The position numbers and the translations under genes are program-made. 32,979 nucleotides of DNA from Lachnospiraceae bacterium (GTDB taxonomy: Bacteria > Bacillota > Clostridia > Lachnospirales > Lachnospiraceae), in the NCBI GenBank assembly GCA_024695145.1, contig JAILIS010000045.1, forward strand, positions 1 through 32,979. The letters are read 5' to 3'. The notes under the pieces were generated by a model, which saw only the letters and a list, made by a program, of their open reading frames with translations, was not told the origin of the DNA and made no database searches. Of the stretch, positions 1-8,355 are shown piece after piece. How positions within the stretch are numbered: position 1 is the first letter of the stretch; every line of letters starts with the position of its first letter.

Positions 1-1358
1 TCTACATGAACAGTCTGCGGAAACATATCAGTACATCTTGCTTTTTTTATATTATAACCCTTTCCCGTCAGATATTTTATGTCTCTGGCAAGGGTGGCAC
101 TGTCACAGCTGACATATACTATACGGTCCGGAAAGATCTCGGTTATAGAAGAAAGAGCCGTCTCATCCATACCTTTACGCGGAGGATCAAGTATCACAAC
201 ATCAGCTTTGATCTCATCCTTGTGTTTTATAAGGTAATCTTCGGCGGCGGCACAGATAAACGTCGCATTGCCGGTACCGTTAAGTGCGGCATTTCTTTTG
301 GCATCTTCTATCGCCTCCGGAACGATCTCAATACCGTGAACATATTTCGCCTGATCTGCCATGCACAATGCTATCGTGCCTATGCCGCAGCATACGTCCC
401 AAACATCTTCATTACCGGTAAGAGCAGCATAGCCGATCGCGACAGTGTACAGTTTTTCGGTCTGAACAGGATTTACCTGGTAAAACGACAGAGGAGATAT
501 CTCAAAAGTTTTTCCCAAAAGAACATCCTTTATCCTGCCGCTCCCCCAAAGTGTGTGTATCTCATTTCCCATTATCACATTCGTGTCATCGTTATTAACA
601 GATACACAGATCGAAACGATCCCGGGAACGGCTCTCAGTTCTTTGATAAACTCCTCCTGCCCGGAAATAAACTCCTTTGTCCCTTTCGCATCTTTTTTAA
701 TGACAAGACATACCATAAGCTCGCCCGTTGCAAAGCCTTTTCTGATAAGAACATGTCTTATGATACCGGTACGGTTTTCTTCATCATAGGAACTGATGCC
801 GAATCTTTCCATATGTGTAAGTATGATCTGAAGTATCCGGCTGTTTTCAGCGGGAGCAAGATGACAGTCGCTGCAGGGAATGATGCTGTGGGTCCTTTTG
901 GCATAAAATCCGGCAACCGGTCTGCCGGACCTGTCTGTACCTATCGGATACTGGGATTTATTACGGTATCTTTTCGGATCATCCATCCCGATGATCGGCT
1001 CAAATACCTCTTCAACAACATCGGGATCCAATCCTCCGATACGTATCAGATCGTTTTTGACCTTGTTTTCTTTGTACTTCAATTGTGCATCATATGCCAG
1101 TGTCTGGATCTGACATCCACCGCATCTGATATGTTCACCACACAACGGCTCCACCCTGTCACGGGAAGGCGTCAGGATCTTCTCGCATCTGGCATACGCA
1201 TAGTTCTTTTTAACTTTTGTGATCCGTGCCTCTACGACATCACCGCACACTGCATCTTTAACAAAAAGGGTATAGCCCTCGTGTCTGCCTATACCCTCTC
1301 CGTTACTTCCTATATCATCGATTGAAACCGTAAGGATCTGATTTTTGCTGTAATTCAT
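1..1358 (-). CDS. rlmD: 23S rRNA (uracil-5-)-methyltransferase, RlmD/TrmA family (3' end cut by window)
   Basis: SAM-dependent m5U methyltransferase acting on rRNA (RlmD/RlmCD type); TrmA-like tRNA activity cannot be excluded. The long plus-strand frame over this stretch is a shadow. An N-terminal TRAM-like segment occupies roughly residues 1-60. An iron-sulfur cluster motif follows: C73-x5-C79-x2-C82, with a later Cys in CSDC near residue 155. The SAM-binding motif VCCGIGTI, the LDPPRKG motif, the catalytic-Cys motif SCDSATLARD and the terminal TVHV of the usual HVE ending are all visible. About 452 residues are present, and only the last few should lie outside the window. The ATG lies one base after the stop of the upstream exonuclease gene, so the two are probably translated from one mRNA. 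The family is clear; the exact target uridine is not. Confidence 0.93.
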   Translation of the reverse strand, partial: MNYSKNQILTVSIDDIGSNGEGIGRHEGYTLFVKDAVCGDVVEARITKVKKNYAYARCEKILTPSRDRVEPLCGEHIRCGGCQIQTLAYDAQLKYKENKVKNDLIRIGGLDPDVVEEVFEPIIGMDDPKRYRNKSQYPIGTDRSGRPVAGFYAKRTHSIIPCSDCHLAPAENSRILQIILTHMERFGISSYDEENRTGIIRHVLIRKGFATGELMVCLVIKKDAKGTKEFISGQEEFIKELRAVPGIVSICVSVNNDDTNVIMGNEIHTLWGSGRIKDVLLGKTFEISPLSFYQVNPVQTEKLYTVAIGYAALTGNEDVWDVCCGIGTIALCMADQAKYVHGIEIVPEAIEDAKRNAALNGTGNATFICAAAEDYLIKHKDEIKADVVILDPPRKGMDETALSSITEIFPDRIVYVSCDSATLARDIKYLTGKGYNIKKARCTDMFPQTVHV

Positions 1359-1359
1359 T

Positions 1360-2304
1360 TCAGTTTCCGTTTGAAGTTTTTCGGATATTCGAGTCTATCA
1401 GTCTGTTAAACCCAAGCCAGCCGTCATCATTTGTAGCCGAGAATATTTCCTTCATCGTCTCCATCTTCGCATCGGTATTATCCGCAAAATGAAGAGCGAC
1501 CGCCTCCATAAGGGCGGGTTTCTTCGGTGATCCGAATTCGTACTCTCCGTGATGCGCCAGTATACAATGTGCGACTTCTGCTTTGAGCTTGGCAGGAAAC
1601 CCTTCTATTTTATCCATCCTGTCCATGGCCATATGTGCACCTATCACAATATGCCCCAGAAGCTGCCCTTCATCCGTATAATCATTCTGCGGAAAATCAG
1701 ACAGTTCTGCAGTCTTTCCTATATCATGAAGCATTGCCGCGCTAAGCAGCAGATCCCTGTTGAGCATGGGATACGCCGACGTATAGTAATTGCAAAGGGA
1801 GGTGACCGAAAGAGTATGCTCGAGAAGTCCCCCGATAAACCCGTGATGTACAGCCTTTGCCGCAGAGCTTCTTTTAAACTTCTTTGCAAATCCCTCATCC
1901 TTAAAAAAAGCGTTCAAGAGCTGTTTCAAATACTTATTCCCGATCCCGTCGATATAAGTGTTAAGCTCGCTCCACATCTGTTCGATATCCTTCTCCGATA
2001 CCGGAAGATAATCTGCCGGATCATACTCTCCCTCCCGGCATTTTCTCGCACGTTTGACATTAAGCTGATTTGCTCCCTGATAATTATTAACGAGACCGTT
2101 TATAAGAATATAATCAAGTACCGAAAAATCATCTATCCCGGGTGAATTGGGATCCCATATCATCGCATCAATGCTTCCCGTCCTGTCGGCAAGAACCAGC
2201 TTCTCATAAGGCTTGCCGGTTTTGGTCATATCACTTTTCTTGCTTCTGACAAGGTAGATATCACTGATATTCTCACCCTCTCTGAAACTGTCTATATATC
2301 TCAT
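1360..2304 (-). CDS. yhaM: 3'-5' exoribonuclease YhaM family (OB-fold + HD domain)
   Basis: Cytoplasmic 3'-5' exonuclease of the YhaM/CBF1 family, which in Firmicutes trims RNA (and DNA) 3' ends. The 314-residue length is typical. An OB-fold nucleic-acid-binding segment with DRTGSIDAMIWD lies at about residues 40-51. The HD domain follows, with H163 in LEHTLSV, the H193-D194 pair in MLHDIGK, H218/H224, H251-H252 and D275, the expected metal ligands. The start codon overlaps the stop of the upstream HtrA-like gene as ATGA, which implies translational coupling. The gene is followed one base later by the rRNA methyltransferase, so all three probably form one operon. Nothing is missing from the active site. 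Confidence 0.93.
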   Translation of the reverse strand: MRYIDSFREGENISDIYLVRSKKSDMTKTGKPYEKLVLADRTGSIDAMIWDPNSPGIDDFSVLDYILINGLVNNYQGANQLNVKRARKCREGEYDPADYLPVSEKDIEQMWSELNTYIDGIGNKYLKQLLNAFFKDEGFAKKFKRSSAAKAVHHGFIGGLLEHTLSVTSLCNYYTSAYPMLNRDLLLSAAMLHDIGKTAELSDFPQNDYTDEGQLLGHIVIGAHMAMDRMDKIEGFPAKLKAEVAHCILAHHGEYEFGSPKKPALMEAVALHFADNTDAKMETMKEIFSATNDDGWLGFNRLIDSNIRKTSNGN

Positions 2305-3752
2305 TTCAGTTCCTCCAATGTAACCTCATATGTCATCTCGGTATAGCCGTCCCTGTCAGGTCTCTGGAGGGTTACGGATACAACGTCCTCAGGCTGGTAT
2401 TTTAAAATGGCCTCTTTATAGTCCGTAAACGATTCTATACTGTCAGCTCCCAGCTTCACGATCACATCGCCGTTTCTGATCCCGACATTCATTGCCGGTG
2501 AATCCGCAATAACTTCTTTGACATATGCCCCAAACGGGACATTTCTGTCGTCATTTGCTTCCTGTGTAACATCCGTACCTATTATCCCGAGCGTGGCAAG
2601 CATCTGACCGTTTGACAGTTTTTCGATACTGTCCGAAATATCCGATACGGAATACGCTCTTAAGAGATTCGGCATATTACCCGACATATCCTCATGGCAG
2701 ATGATACCGACTATCCTGCCGTTATAATTAACAAGAACTCCGCTGGCATCGGAACTGGCATATATATCCGTGGATATTATCCGTACATTACTGTCTTCTT
2801 TGTCTATAACGACGGAGTTGGATGTGATCTGACCCGTCCCGACAGATCCCGGGGCACCGTAGGGCGCTCCCACCGCGACTACCGGAACTCCTACCGCAGA
2901 TGTGGCAAGGCTTCCGAACTGACACATCTCTATCTGATCTCTTGTCTTTTCATCGAGTCTTTCAAGATCGATCGACACAATGCAAAGATCAGTATTTATG
3001 TCTGCGTTTTTTACTCTTGCGGCATATGTTATCCCGTTGGAAAACGTTACTCTGACATTCCTTGCCCTGTGAAGGATATCCGAGGGGGATACGATCAGGA
3101 GTTCTTTTCCGTTGTCAGCTATGATCAGACCTGTAGTAGAGTTGTTGTTCTCATATGAATTGTTAAACCAGTCGGTATTGGAGCTGATCCCCGAAACCGT
3201 AACCAGACTTTTCTGGGTAGTCTCGGCGATCGCGGAGATCTTACGCAGCAGCGATCTGTAATCATCAAGCTCCAGATCCTTCTCTATGGTTTCAACGATA
3301 TTGTTTACAACGACCTCTTTTTCTTCTTCGGATGTTTCATCTTCTTTTTCCGTCTTCGAAAAGCTTTCATCATCGACGGCTGTTTCGTCGGTATTTGCCG
3401 GTTCTTCGTCCCCTTTATTGTCAGAAGTCTCTGTGTCGCCGTTATTTACGGCATCTTCGCTTTCCGTGGTCCCCGTAACATTATCCTGTTCGGGTATGAC
3501 AAACGGCTCCACCGGCTCTTCGTCCTGCCCGGTCTCCTCTACGGGGAGTGAAACAGGCTTGGTGTCCTGTGAGGGAAACATATATGACTGCATATAAGGC
3601 ATACATATAAGAAATGCCAGACAGGCACACGCTCCGAACAGCAGTCCGCAGAATATCGACAGCAAAACCTTCTTAAGTATCTTTTTCTTTTTGACCGGAG
3701 GTTTCTTTATCGTTTCCTTTATAAATTCGTACTTATCATCTTTTTCATCCAT
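2301..3752 (-). CDS. HtrA/DegP-like membrane-anchored protein with PDZ domain, catalytic His lost
   Basis: Probable envelope-located member of the S1C (HtrA) fold. A basic N-terminus is followed by one membrane segment (residues 28-50), so it is anchored with its bulk outside. A long acidic, Thr/Glu-rich linker runs from about 60 to 150. The trypsin-like domain spans about 175-380 and a PDZ domain about 388-475 (NVGIRNGDVIVKLG). Alignment by eye to HtrA motifs places D225 (in VSPSDIL) where TNxHVV normally has the catalytic His. D255 lies 30 residues later, the same spacing as DegP H105-D135. The nucleophile motif GNSGGP is degenerate (SDASGVL, S337). It is probably a pseudoprotease or binding/scaffold protein. 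It heads an operon with yhaM and the rRNA methyltransferase. No Shine-Dalgarno is visible, and the -10 box ends 8 bases before the ATG. Confidence 0.85.
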   Translation of the reverse strand: MDEKDDKYEFIKETIKKPPVKKKKILKKVLLSIFCGLLFGACACLAFLICMPYMQSYMFPSQDTKPVSLPVEETGQDEEPVEPFVIPEQDNVTGTTESEDAVNNGDTETSDNKGDEEPANTDETAVDDESFSKTEKEDETSEEEKEVVVNNIVETIEKDLELDDYRSLLRKISAIAETTQKSLVTVSGISSNTDWFNNSYENNNSTTGLIIADNGKELLIVSPSDILHRARNVRVTFSNGITYAARVKNADINTDLCIVSIDLERLDEKTRDQIEMCQFGSLATSAVGVPVVAVGAPYGAPGSVGTGQITSNSVVIDKEDSNVRIISTDIYASSDASGVLVNYNGRIVGIICHEDMSGNMPNLLRAYSVSDISDSIEKLSNGQMLATLGIIGTDVTQEANDDRNVPFGAYVKEVIADSPAMNVGIRNGDVIVKLGADSIESFTDYKEAILKYQPEDVVSVTLQRPDRDGYTEMTYEVTLEELK

Positions 3753-3760
3753 ACCGGATA

Positions 3761-3789
3761 ATTATACATAAAATCAAAGGAATCCACAA
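3761..3789 (-). promoter_or_regulatory. Promoter of the HtrA-like gene, giving a near-leaderless mRNA
   Basis: On the minus strand a -35 box TTGTGG (3784-3789) and a perfect -10 box TATAAT (3761-3766) are separated by 17 nt. The expected start point is at about 3753-3755, while the ATG begins at 3752. The mRNA would therefore have a leader of 0-3 nt and no ribosome binding site. Confidence 0.65.
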
Positions 3790-3808
3790 CTTAATAAGAA
3801 CGGCTTGA

Positions 3809-3837
3809 TTGCCTGATATGCCTTTTTCTGATATCAT
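3809..3837 (+). promoter_or_regulatory. Promoter of mutS2, giving a near-leaderless mRNA
   Basis: A -35 box TTGCCT (3809-3814) and a -10 box TATCAT (3832-3837) are spaced by 17 nt. The start codon of mutS2 is at 3847, so the predicted leader is only about 3 nt, and no Shine-Dalgarno is visible upstream. It is arranged back-to-back with the HtrA-like promoter within the 94-bp divergent intergenic region. Confidence 0.5.
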
Positions 3838-3846
3838 TATCCCGTT

Positions 3847-6204
3847 ATGAACCGAAAGAGTATGCATACACTTGAATATGACCGGATCACGCAGATACTG
3901 GCCGAACATACATCCACGGAGACGGGAAAACGAAAAGCCCTTTCGCTGCTTCCTTCCTGCAGTAAAGATGAGATCGAGACATGGCAGCAGAATACGGAAG
4001 ATGCATTAAAACGTCTGCTCCGCGAAGGCTCTGTTTCTTTCACTGCAAGAGATGACATGAAAGAATCGGTAGCAAGACTTCGTAAAGGAAGTTTTCTTTC
4101 AGCGGAAGAGCTTCTGGGAATAGCTCTCCTCCTTGAAAATGTTCTCCGTGTCAGATCGTACGGAAAGAGTGCCGATGATGACAGAGATTCCCTTTCCGAT
4201 ATGTTTGATGCCCTCTCGCCGCTGTCACCCCTTTGCAAAGACATCAGAAGCTGTATCTTATCCGCCGACGAGATATCCGATGATGCGAGCAGTACGCTCC
4301 GCGGCATCAGAAGAAAACAGAGAAGTGTACGTGACAGGATACACTCGCAGCTTTCCAAAATGGTAAATGATACATACCGGTCATACCTTCAGGACGCGGT
4401 TATAACGATGCGAAACGGCAGATACTGCATTCCGGTACGATCCGAGTACAAAGGAACTGTTTCCGGAATGATCCATGACCAGTCCGCCAGCTCTTCTACC
4501 TTTTTTATCGAACCTGCCGCCATCGTTTCATTAAACAATGATCTTCGGCAGCTTGAACTTGAAGAGGCTGACGAGATAAAGCGGATCCTTGCGGAGCTTT
4601 CCGACAAATGCCGCGAACACACGGATGAGATCAGCTCGGATATAGAGATCATCTCGGAACTTGATCTGATATTCGCCAAGGGCTCATATGCTCTTGATAC
4701 AAAAGCAACAAGGCCGGTTTTTAACACGAACGGGATCATCAGGCTCAAAGGCGCCCGTCATCCCCTTCTTCCTGCAAAAACCGCTGTTCCGATCAGTCTG
4801 TCGCTTGGGGACGAATACGATCTTTTGGTCATTACCGGACCGAACACAGGCGGAAAGACAGTTTCCCTGAAAACGGTGGGACTGCTGTCACTGATGGGAC
4901 AGGCGGGGCTTCATATTCCCGCAAAAGATAAGAGCGAGCTTACGATCTTTGATGATATATTTGCCGATATCGGGGATGAACAGAGCATAGAGCAGAGTCT
5001 GTCCACTTTTTCGTCCCATATGAAGAACATAGTTGAAATATTAAGCTCGGCCGACGAAAACAGTCTCTGTCTTTTTGACGAGCTCGGAGCCGGCACGGAT
5101 CCCGTGGAAGGGGCTGCACTTGCCATATCCATTCTGAGCACCCTGCACGAGAGAAAAATACGGACTGTTGCCACTACGCATTACAGTGAGCTCAAAATAT
5201 TCGCGCTCAATACTGCCGGGATAGAAAATGCCGGCTGCGAATTCGATGTGGAATCTCTTAAGCCCACTTACAGGCTGCTGACCGGTATCCCGGGAAAAAG
5301 CAATGCCTTTGCAATCTCTAAGAAACTCGGTCTTCCCGATCACATTATAGATAAGGCCAAAGAGCAGATGACGGAAAAAGATTCATCCTTCGAGGATGTC
5401 ATTTCCCGTCTTGAAAAAGACCGGATCACGCTTGAAGAGAACCGGATCGAGATCGAAAAATACAAACACGATATCGAGGTTTTGAAAAAAACATATGAAC
5501 ATAGAAGCGAAAAGATAACCGAATCAAAAGAGCGGATATTGAACGAAGCCCGCGAAGAGGCAAAGGCCATATTAAAAGATGCCAAAGATCTTGCCGATTC
5601 GGTCATTCGCGATATCAACAAAAGCGGCGGTGATATCAGAACGCTTGAAAAAGGAAGAACGGCTCTTCGCAGTGCCATAAAAGAAAACAACACCGGCCTG
5701 CCGTTACCTCCGGCCGCAAAAGGAAAACACAAGGCTTCCGATTTTTGCGTAGGATGTCCTGTCAGGATCATATCCATGGACATAACCGGAACGGTCCATA
5801 CAAAACCCGACCAGAAGGGTAATCTTTCCGTCCGTTGCGGTATCATGAACATAAATACCAATATCTCCGATCTGGAGATGATACAGGAAACTGTGCCTGT
5901 CAAAAGATCAGGGCGCTCCGGATCGAAAGAGGCGGGCAAAGTTCCTCTTAAAGCGCGTGATATCTCACCTGAGCTTAACCTGATAGGACTGACTGTAGAT
6001 GAAGCGATACCTAAACTGGATAAATATCTTGATGATGCTTACCTGTCTCACCTGCAAACCGTCAGGATAGTGCATGGAAAAGGGACCGGAGCACTCAGAT
6101 CCGCAGTTACCAAGCATCTAAGAAAAGTAAAGTATGTTGCCGCATTTCGTGAAGGGGCCTTCGGAGAAGGGGATTCCGGAGTGACGGTAGTGGAATTCAG
6201 CTAA
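3847..6204 (+). CDS. mutS2: MutS2 family DNA/ribosome-acting ATPase with Smr domain
   Basis: MutS2 homologue of 785 residues, full family length. These proteins act on recombination intermediates and, in Bacillus subtilis, on collided ribosomes; this is family knowledge. The ATPase core shows Walker A TGPNTGGKT near residue 331 and Walker B CLFDELGAGTDP near 408, followed by a charged coiled-coil region at about 500-620. The C-terminal Smr nuclease-like domain (about 705-785) carries the HGKGTG motif. The N-terminus (MNRKSMHTLEYDRI) aligns with MutS2 proteins, so the first ATG is kept although it lacks a ribosome binding site. The next ATG at 3862 has a purine run only one base away, too close to work well. 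The stop is 19 nt before the response regulator start, so co-transcription is plausible. Confidence 0.96.
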   Translation: MNRKSMHTLEYDRITQILAEHTSTETGKRKALSLLPSCSKDEIETWQQNTEDALKRLLREGSVSFTARDDMKESVARLRKGSFLSAEELLGIALLLENVLRVRSYGKSADDDRDSLSDMFDALSPLSPLCKDIRSCILSADEISDDASSTLRGIRRKQRSVRDRIHSQLSKMVNDTYRSYLQDAVITMRNGRYCIPVRSEYKGTVSGMIHDQSASSSTFFIEPAAIVSLNNDLRQLELEEADEIKRILAELSDKCREHTDEISSDIEIISELDLIFAKGSYALDTKATRPVFNTNGIIRLKGARHPLLPAKTAVPISLSLGDEYDLLVITGPNTGGKTVSLKTVGLLSLMGQAGLHIPAKDKSELTIFDDIFADIGDEQSIEQSLSTFSSHMKNIVEILSSADENSLCLFDELGAGTDPVEGAALAISILSTLHERKIRTVATTHYSELKIFALNTAGIENAGCEFDVESLKPTYRLLTGIPGKSNAFAISKKLGLPDHIIDKAKEQMTEKDSSFEDVISRLEKDRITLEENRIEIEKYKHDIEVLKKTYEHRSEKITESKERILNEAREEAKAILKDAKDLADSVIRDINKSGGDIRTLEKGRTALRSAIKENNTGLPLPPAAKGKHKASDFCVGCPVRIISMDITGTVHTKPDQKGNLSVRCGIMNINTNISDLEMIQETVPVKRSGRSGSKEAGKVPLKARDISPELNLIGLTVDEAIPKLDKYLDDAYLSHLQTVRIVHGKGTGALRSAVTKHLRKVKYVAAFREGAFGEGDSGVTVVEFS

Positions 6205-6223
6205 ATGTAAAGGAGCGAAAAAA

Positions 6224-6928
6224 ATGGCCGGTAAACAAAAGATTCTGATAGTGGACGATGATGAGAATATCGCTGAGCTCATTGAGCTTTATCTGACAAA
6301 GGAATGCTTTGATACTAAGATCGTATATGACGGTGAGTCTGCGCTTTCCACATATGAGAGTTATAAACCGAACCTGATACTTCTTGATCTCATGCTTCCG
6401 GGGATAGACGGTTACCAGGTGTGCCGGGAGATCAGGTCCAAAAATCCCACGCCTATCATCATGCTGTCCGCAAAAGGAGAAGTCTTCGACAAAGTGCTCG
6501 GATTGGAGCTCGGTGCAGACGACTACATCGAAAAACCTTTTGACTCCAAGGAGCTGGTAGCGCGGGTAAAAGCGGTCCTCAGAAGATGTTCCGTGTCAAA
6601 TACATCTTCACCTGCCGCAGATACGAAAGTTGTGGAATATCCGGACCTTGTCATCAGCTTAAACGATTATTCAGTCATATATAACGGGACATATCTTGAT
6701 ATGCCTCCTAAAGAAATAGAGCTTCTGTTCTTTCTGGCGTCACAGCCGAATCAGGTGTTTACGAGAGAACAGCTTCTTGATCATATATGGGGATATGAAT
6801 ATGCAGGTGATACAAGAACAGTGGATGTCCATATCAAAAGACTACGTGAAAAAATAAGCGATCACACCGCCTGGCGTCTTCATACCGTCTGGGGTGTGGG
6901 CTATAAGTTCGAGGCCAGATCCTTATGA
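6224..6928 (+). CDS. OmpR/PhoB-family response regulator
   Basis: DNA-binding response regulator of a two-component system, 234 residues. The receiver domain (about 5-120) has the acidic cluster DDD at 11-13, the phospho-acceptor D55 in LILLDLMLPG and the conserved K104 in YIEKPF. The winged-helix effector domain follows at about 140-230 (DTRTVDVHIKRLREKI and the terminal WGVGYKF). A strong ribosome binding site AAAGGAG lies about 8 nt before the ATG. The stop codon overlaps the start of the sensor kinase gene as ATGA, so the two are a coupled pair. The signal sensed cannot be read from the sequence. Confidence 0.95.
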   Translation: MAGKQKILIVDDDENIAELIELYLTKECFDTKIVYDGESALSTYESYKPNLILLDLMLPGIDGYQVCREIRSKNPTPIIMLSAKGEVFDKVLGLELGADDYIEKPFDSKELVARVKAVLRRCSVSNTSSPAADTKVVEYPDLVISLNDYSVIYNGTYLDMPPKEIELLFFLASQPNQVFTREQLLDHIWGYEYAGDTRTVDVHIKRLREKISDHTAWRLHTVWGVGYKFEARSL

Positions 6929-8355
6929 AAAAAAACCGCAAGCTGTACTACAAGTTTATACTTGCTTATATATGCTATGCGGCACTTTGTGTTGTTGTTG
7001 TCCTGACGGTCACTTCACCGGTCACTTACGGTTTTCTTGTCAGGCAGAAAGCGGTGGAACTGTATAAATCCGCAAATGAGATCTCAAATACGTATGCGGC
7101 TTATTTCTACGATGATTCAATCTCCACGGATGATGTACGCAAACAGCTGAAGGCTGCGGGTGATTTTTCGTTTCTGACCATATGGATAGTCAATACCGAC
7201 GGAGAAGTCATATACGATTCCTCATCCGACGGTCAGAGCGATCAGACCTTTACCGTTAAAGGATTTCCCGGAGAAGGAACTAGCAGAAGTTTTTATCAGG
7301 AAGGAAATTTCTACGGGTATTTTAGCGAAGACATGCTGTCCGTTCTGTCTCCGATAACGAACAATTACATTCTGAAAGGTTATGTTGTCATTCATTCGCC
7401 TCTGACTCGGATCCGCGAGATGCAGAGCGACCTTTCACTGATAATCCTCGCAACGCTAGCCGTCGTATTCGTGCTTTCCACTTTCATACTCATTGTCTTT
7501 ACCGACGTTGTATATATCCCCCTCAAAAAGATCACTAAAGCTACCGAAGCTTATGCCGAAGGTGACTATACATATCCGATCGACGTGGATAAAAACGATG
7601 AGATAGGATATCTCGCTGCTTCGCTCACATACATGGGCGAAAAGCTCTCACACCTTGAAGATGATCAGAAGAAGTTCATTGCGAACGTCTCCCATGATTT
7701 CAGATCTCCTCTCACGTCCATGAAAGGATATCTTGAAGCCATGGTGGATAAAACGATCCCTCCCGAGCAGCATGAGAAATATCTTAATATCGTCAAGAAT
7801 GAAACCGAACGGCTGACAAAACTGACTAACAATCTCCTGACTCTCAACAATCTTAATATCACGGGGATGAGTCTGGATGTGACTGATTTTGACATCAATT
7901 CAACGATCAGAAATACGGCTGCGACCTTTGAAGGAACATGCAAGAAAAAACATATTTCCTTCAACCTTGTACTCACCGGAGAGACTCTTTACGTTTGTGC
8001 AGATAAGGGAAAGATCGAACAGGTTTTGTATAATCTGATCGACAACGCGATCAAGTTCAGCAAACCCGATTCAACGATCAAACTTGAAACAAATGAAAAA
8101 AACGAGACGATATTCATATCGGTAAAAGATTCGGGTATCGGTATACCCAAGGAGGAACAGAAGCTCATATTCGACCGCTTCTATAAAACAGATTCTTCAA
8201 GAGGAAAAGACAAAAAAGGCACGGGTCTCGGCCTTTCCATAGTAAAAGAGATAATAAATGCACATCACGAAAACATAAACGTCATATCGACACTGGATGT
8301 GGGGACGGAGTTCATCTTTACTCTTCCGAAATCAAAAACAGAAGATGATGATTAA
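6925..8355 (+). CDS. Sensor histidine kinase, partner of the upstream regulator
   Basis: Membrane sensor kinase of 476 residues. A first membrane segment lies at about 8-35 and a second at about 168-195. The roughly 130-residue extracellular part between them probably contains the sensor fold. A HAMP linker follows at about 196-245. The dimerisation/phosphoacceptor domain has H257 in the H-box NVSHDFRSPLTSMKGYL. The ATPase domain shows the N-box YNLIDNAIKFS, the G1 box DSGIGIP, the F-box FDRFYKTD and the G2 box GTGLGLSIV. All catalytic boxes are intact. Its TAA stop shares bases with the stop codon of the convergent aminotransferase, leaving no room for a terminator between them. Confidence 0.95.
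   Translation: MKKNRKLYYKFILAYICYAALCVVVVLTVTSPVTYGFLVRQKAVELYKSANEISNTYAAYFYDDSISTDDVRKQLKAAGDFSFLTIWIVNTDGEVIYDSSSDGQSDQTFTVKGFPGEGTSRSFYQEGNFYGYFSEDMLSVLSPITNNYILKGYVVIHSPLTRIREMQSDLSLIILATLAVVFVLSTFILIVFTDVVYIPLKKITKATEAYAEGDYTYPIDVDKNDEIGYLAASLTYMGEKLSHLEDDQKKFIANVSHDFRSPLTSMKGYLEAMVDKTIPPEQHEKYLNIVKNETERLTKLTNNLLTLNNLNITGMSLDVTDFDINSTIRNTAATFEGTCKKKHISFNLVLTGETLYVCADKGKIEQVLYNLIDNAIKFSKPDSTIKLETNEKNETIFISVKDSGIGIPKEEQKLIFDRFYKTDSSRGKDKKGTGLGLSIVKEIINAHHENINVISTLDVGTEFIFTLPKSKTEDDD

Noticed and set aside
6..1325. Plus-strand open frame of 439 codons
   Set aside because: It is antisense to a minus-strand frame containing every TrmA/RlmD motif; the plus translation is rich in Cys, Tyr and Arg and has no recognisable domain or ribosome binding site.
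5340..5939. Minus-strand open frame of 199 codons
   Set aside because: Shadow within the coiled-coil part of mutS2; its Ser/Phe-rich composition is typical of antisense coiled-coil sequence.
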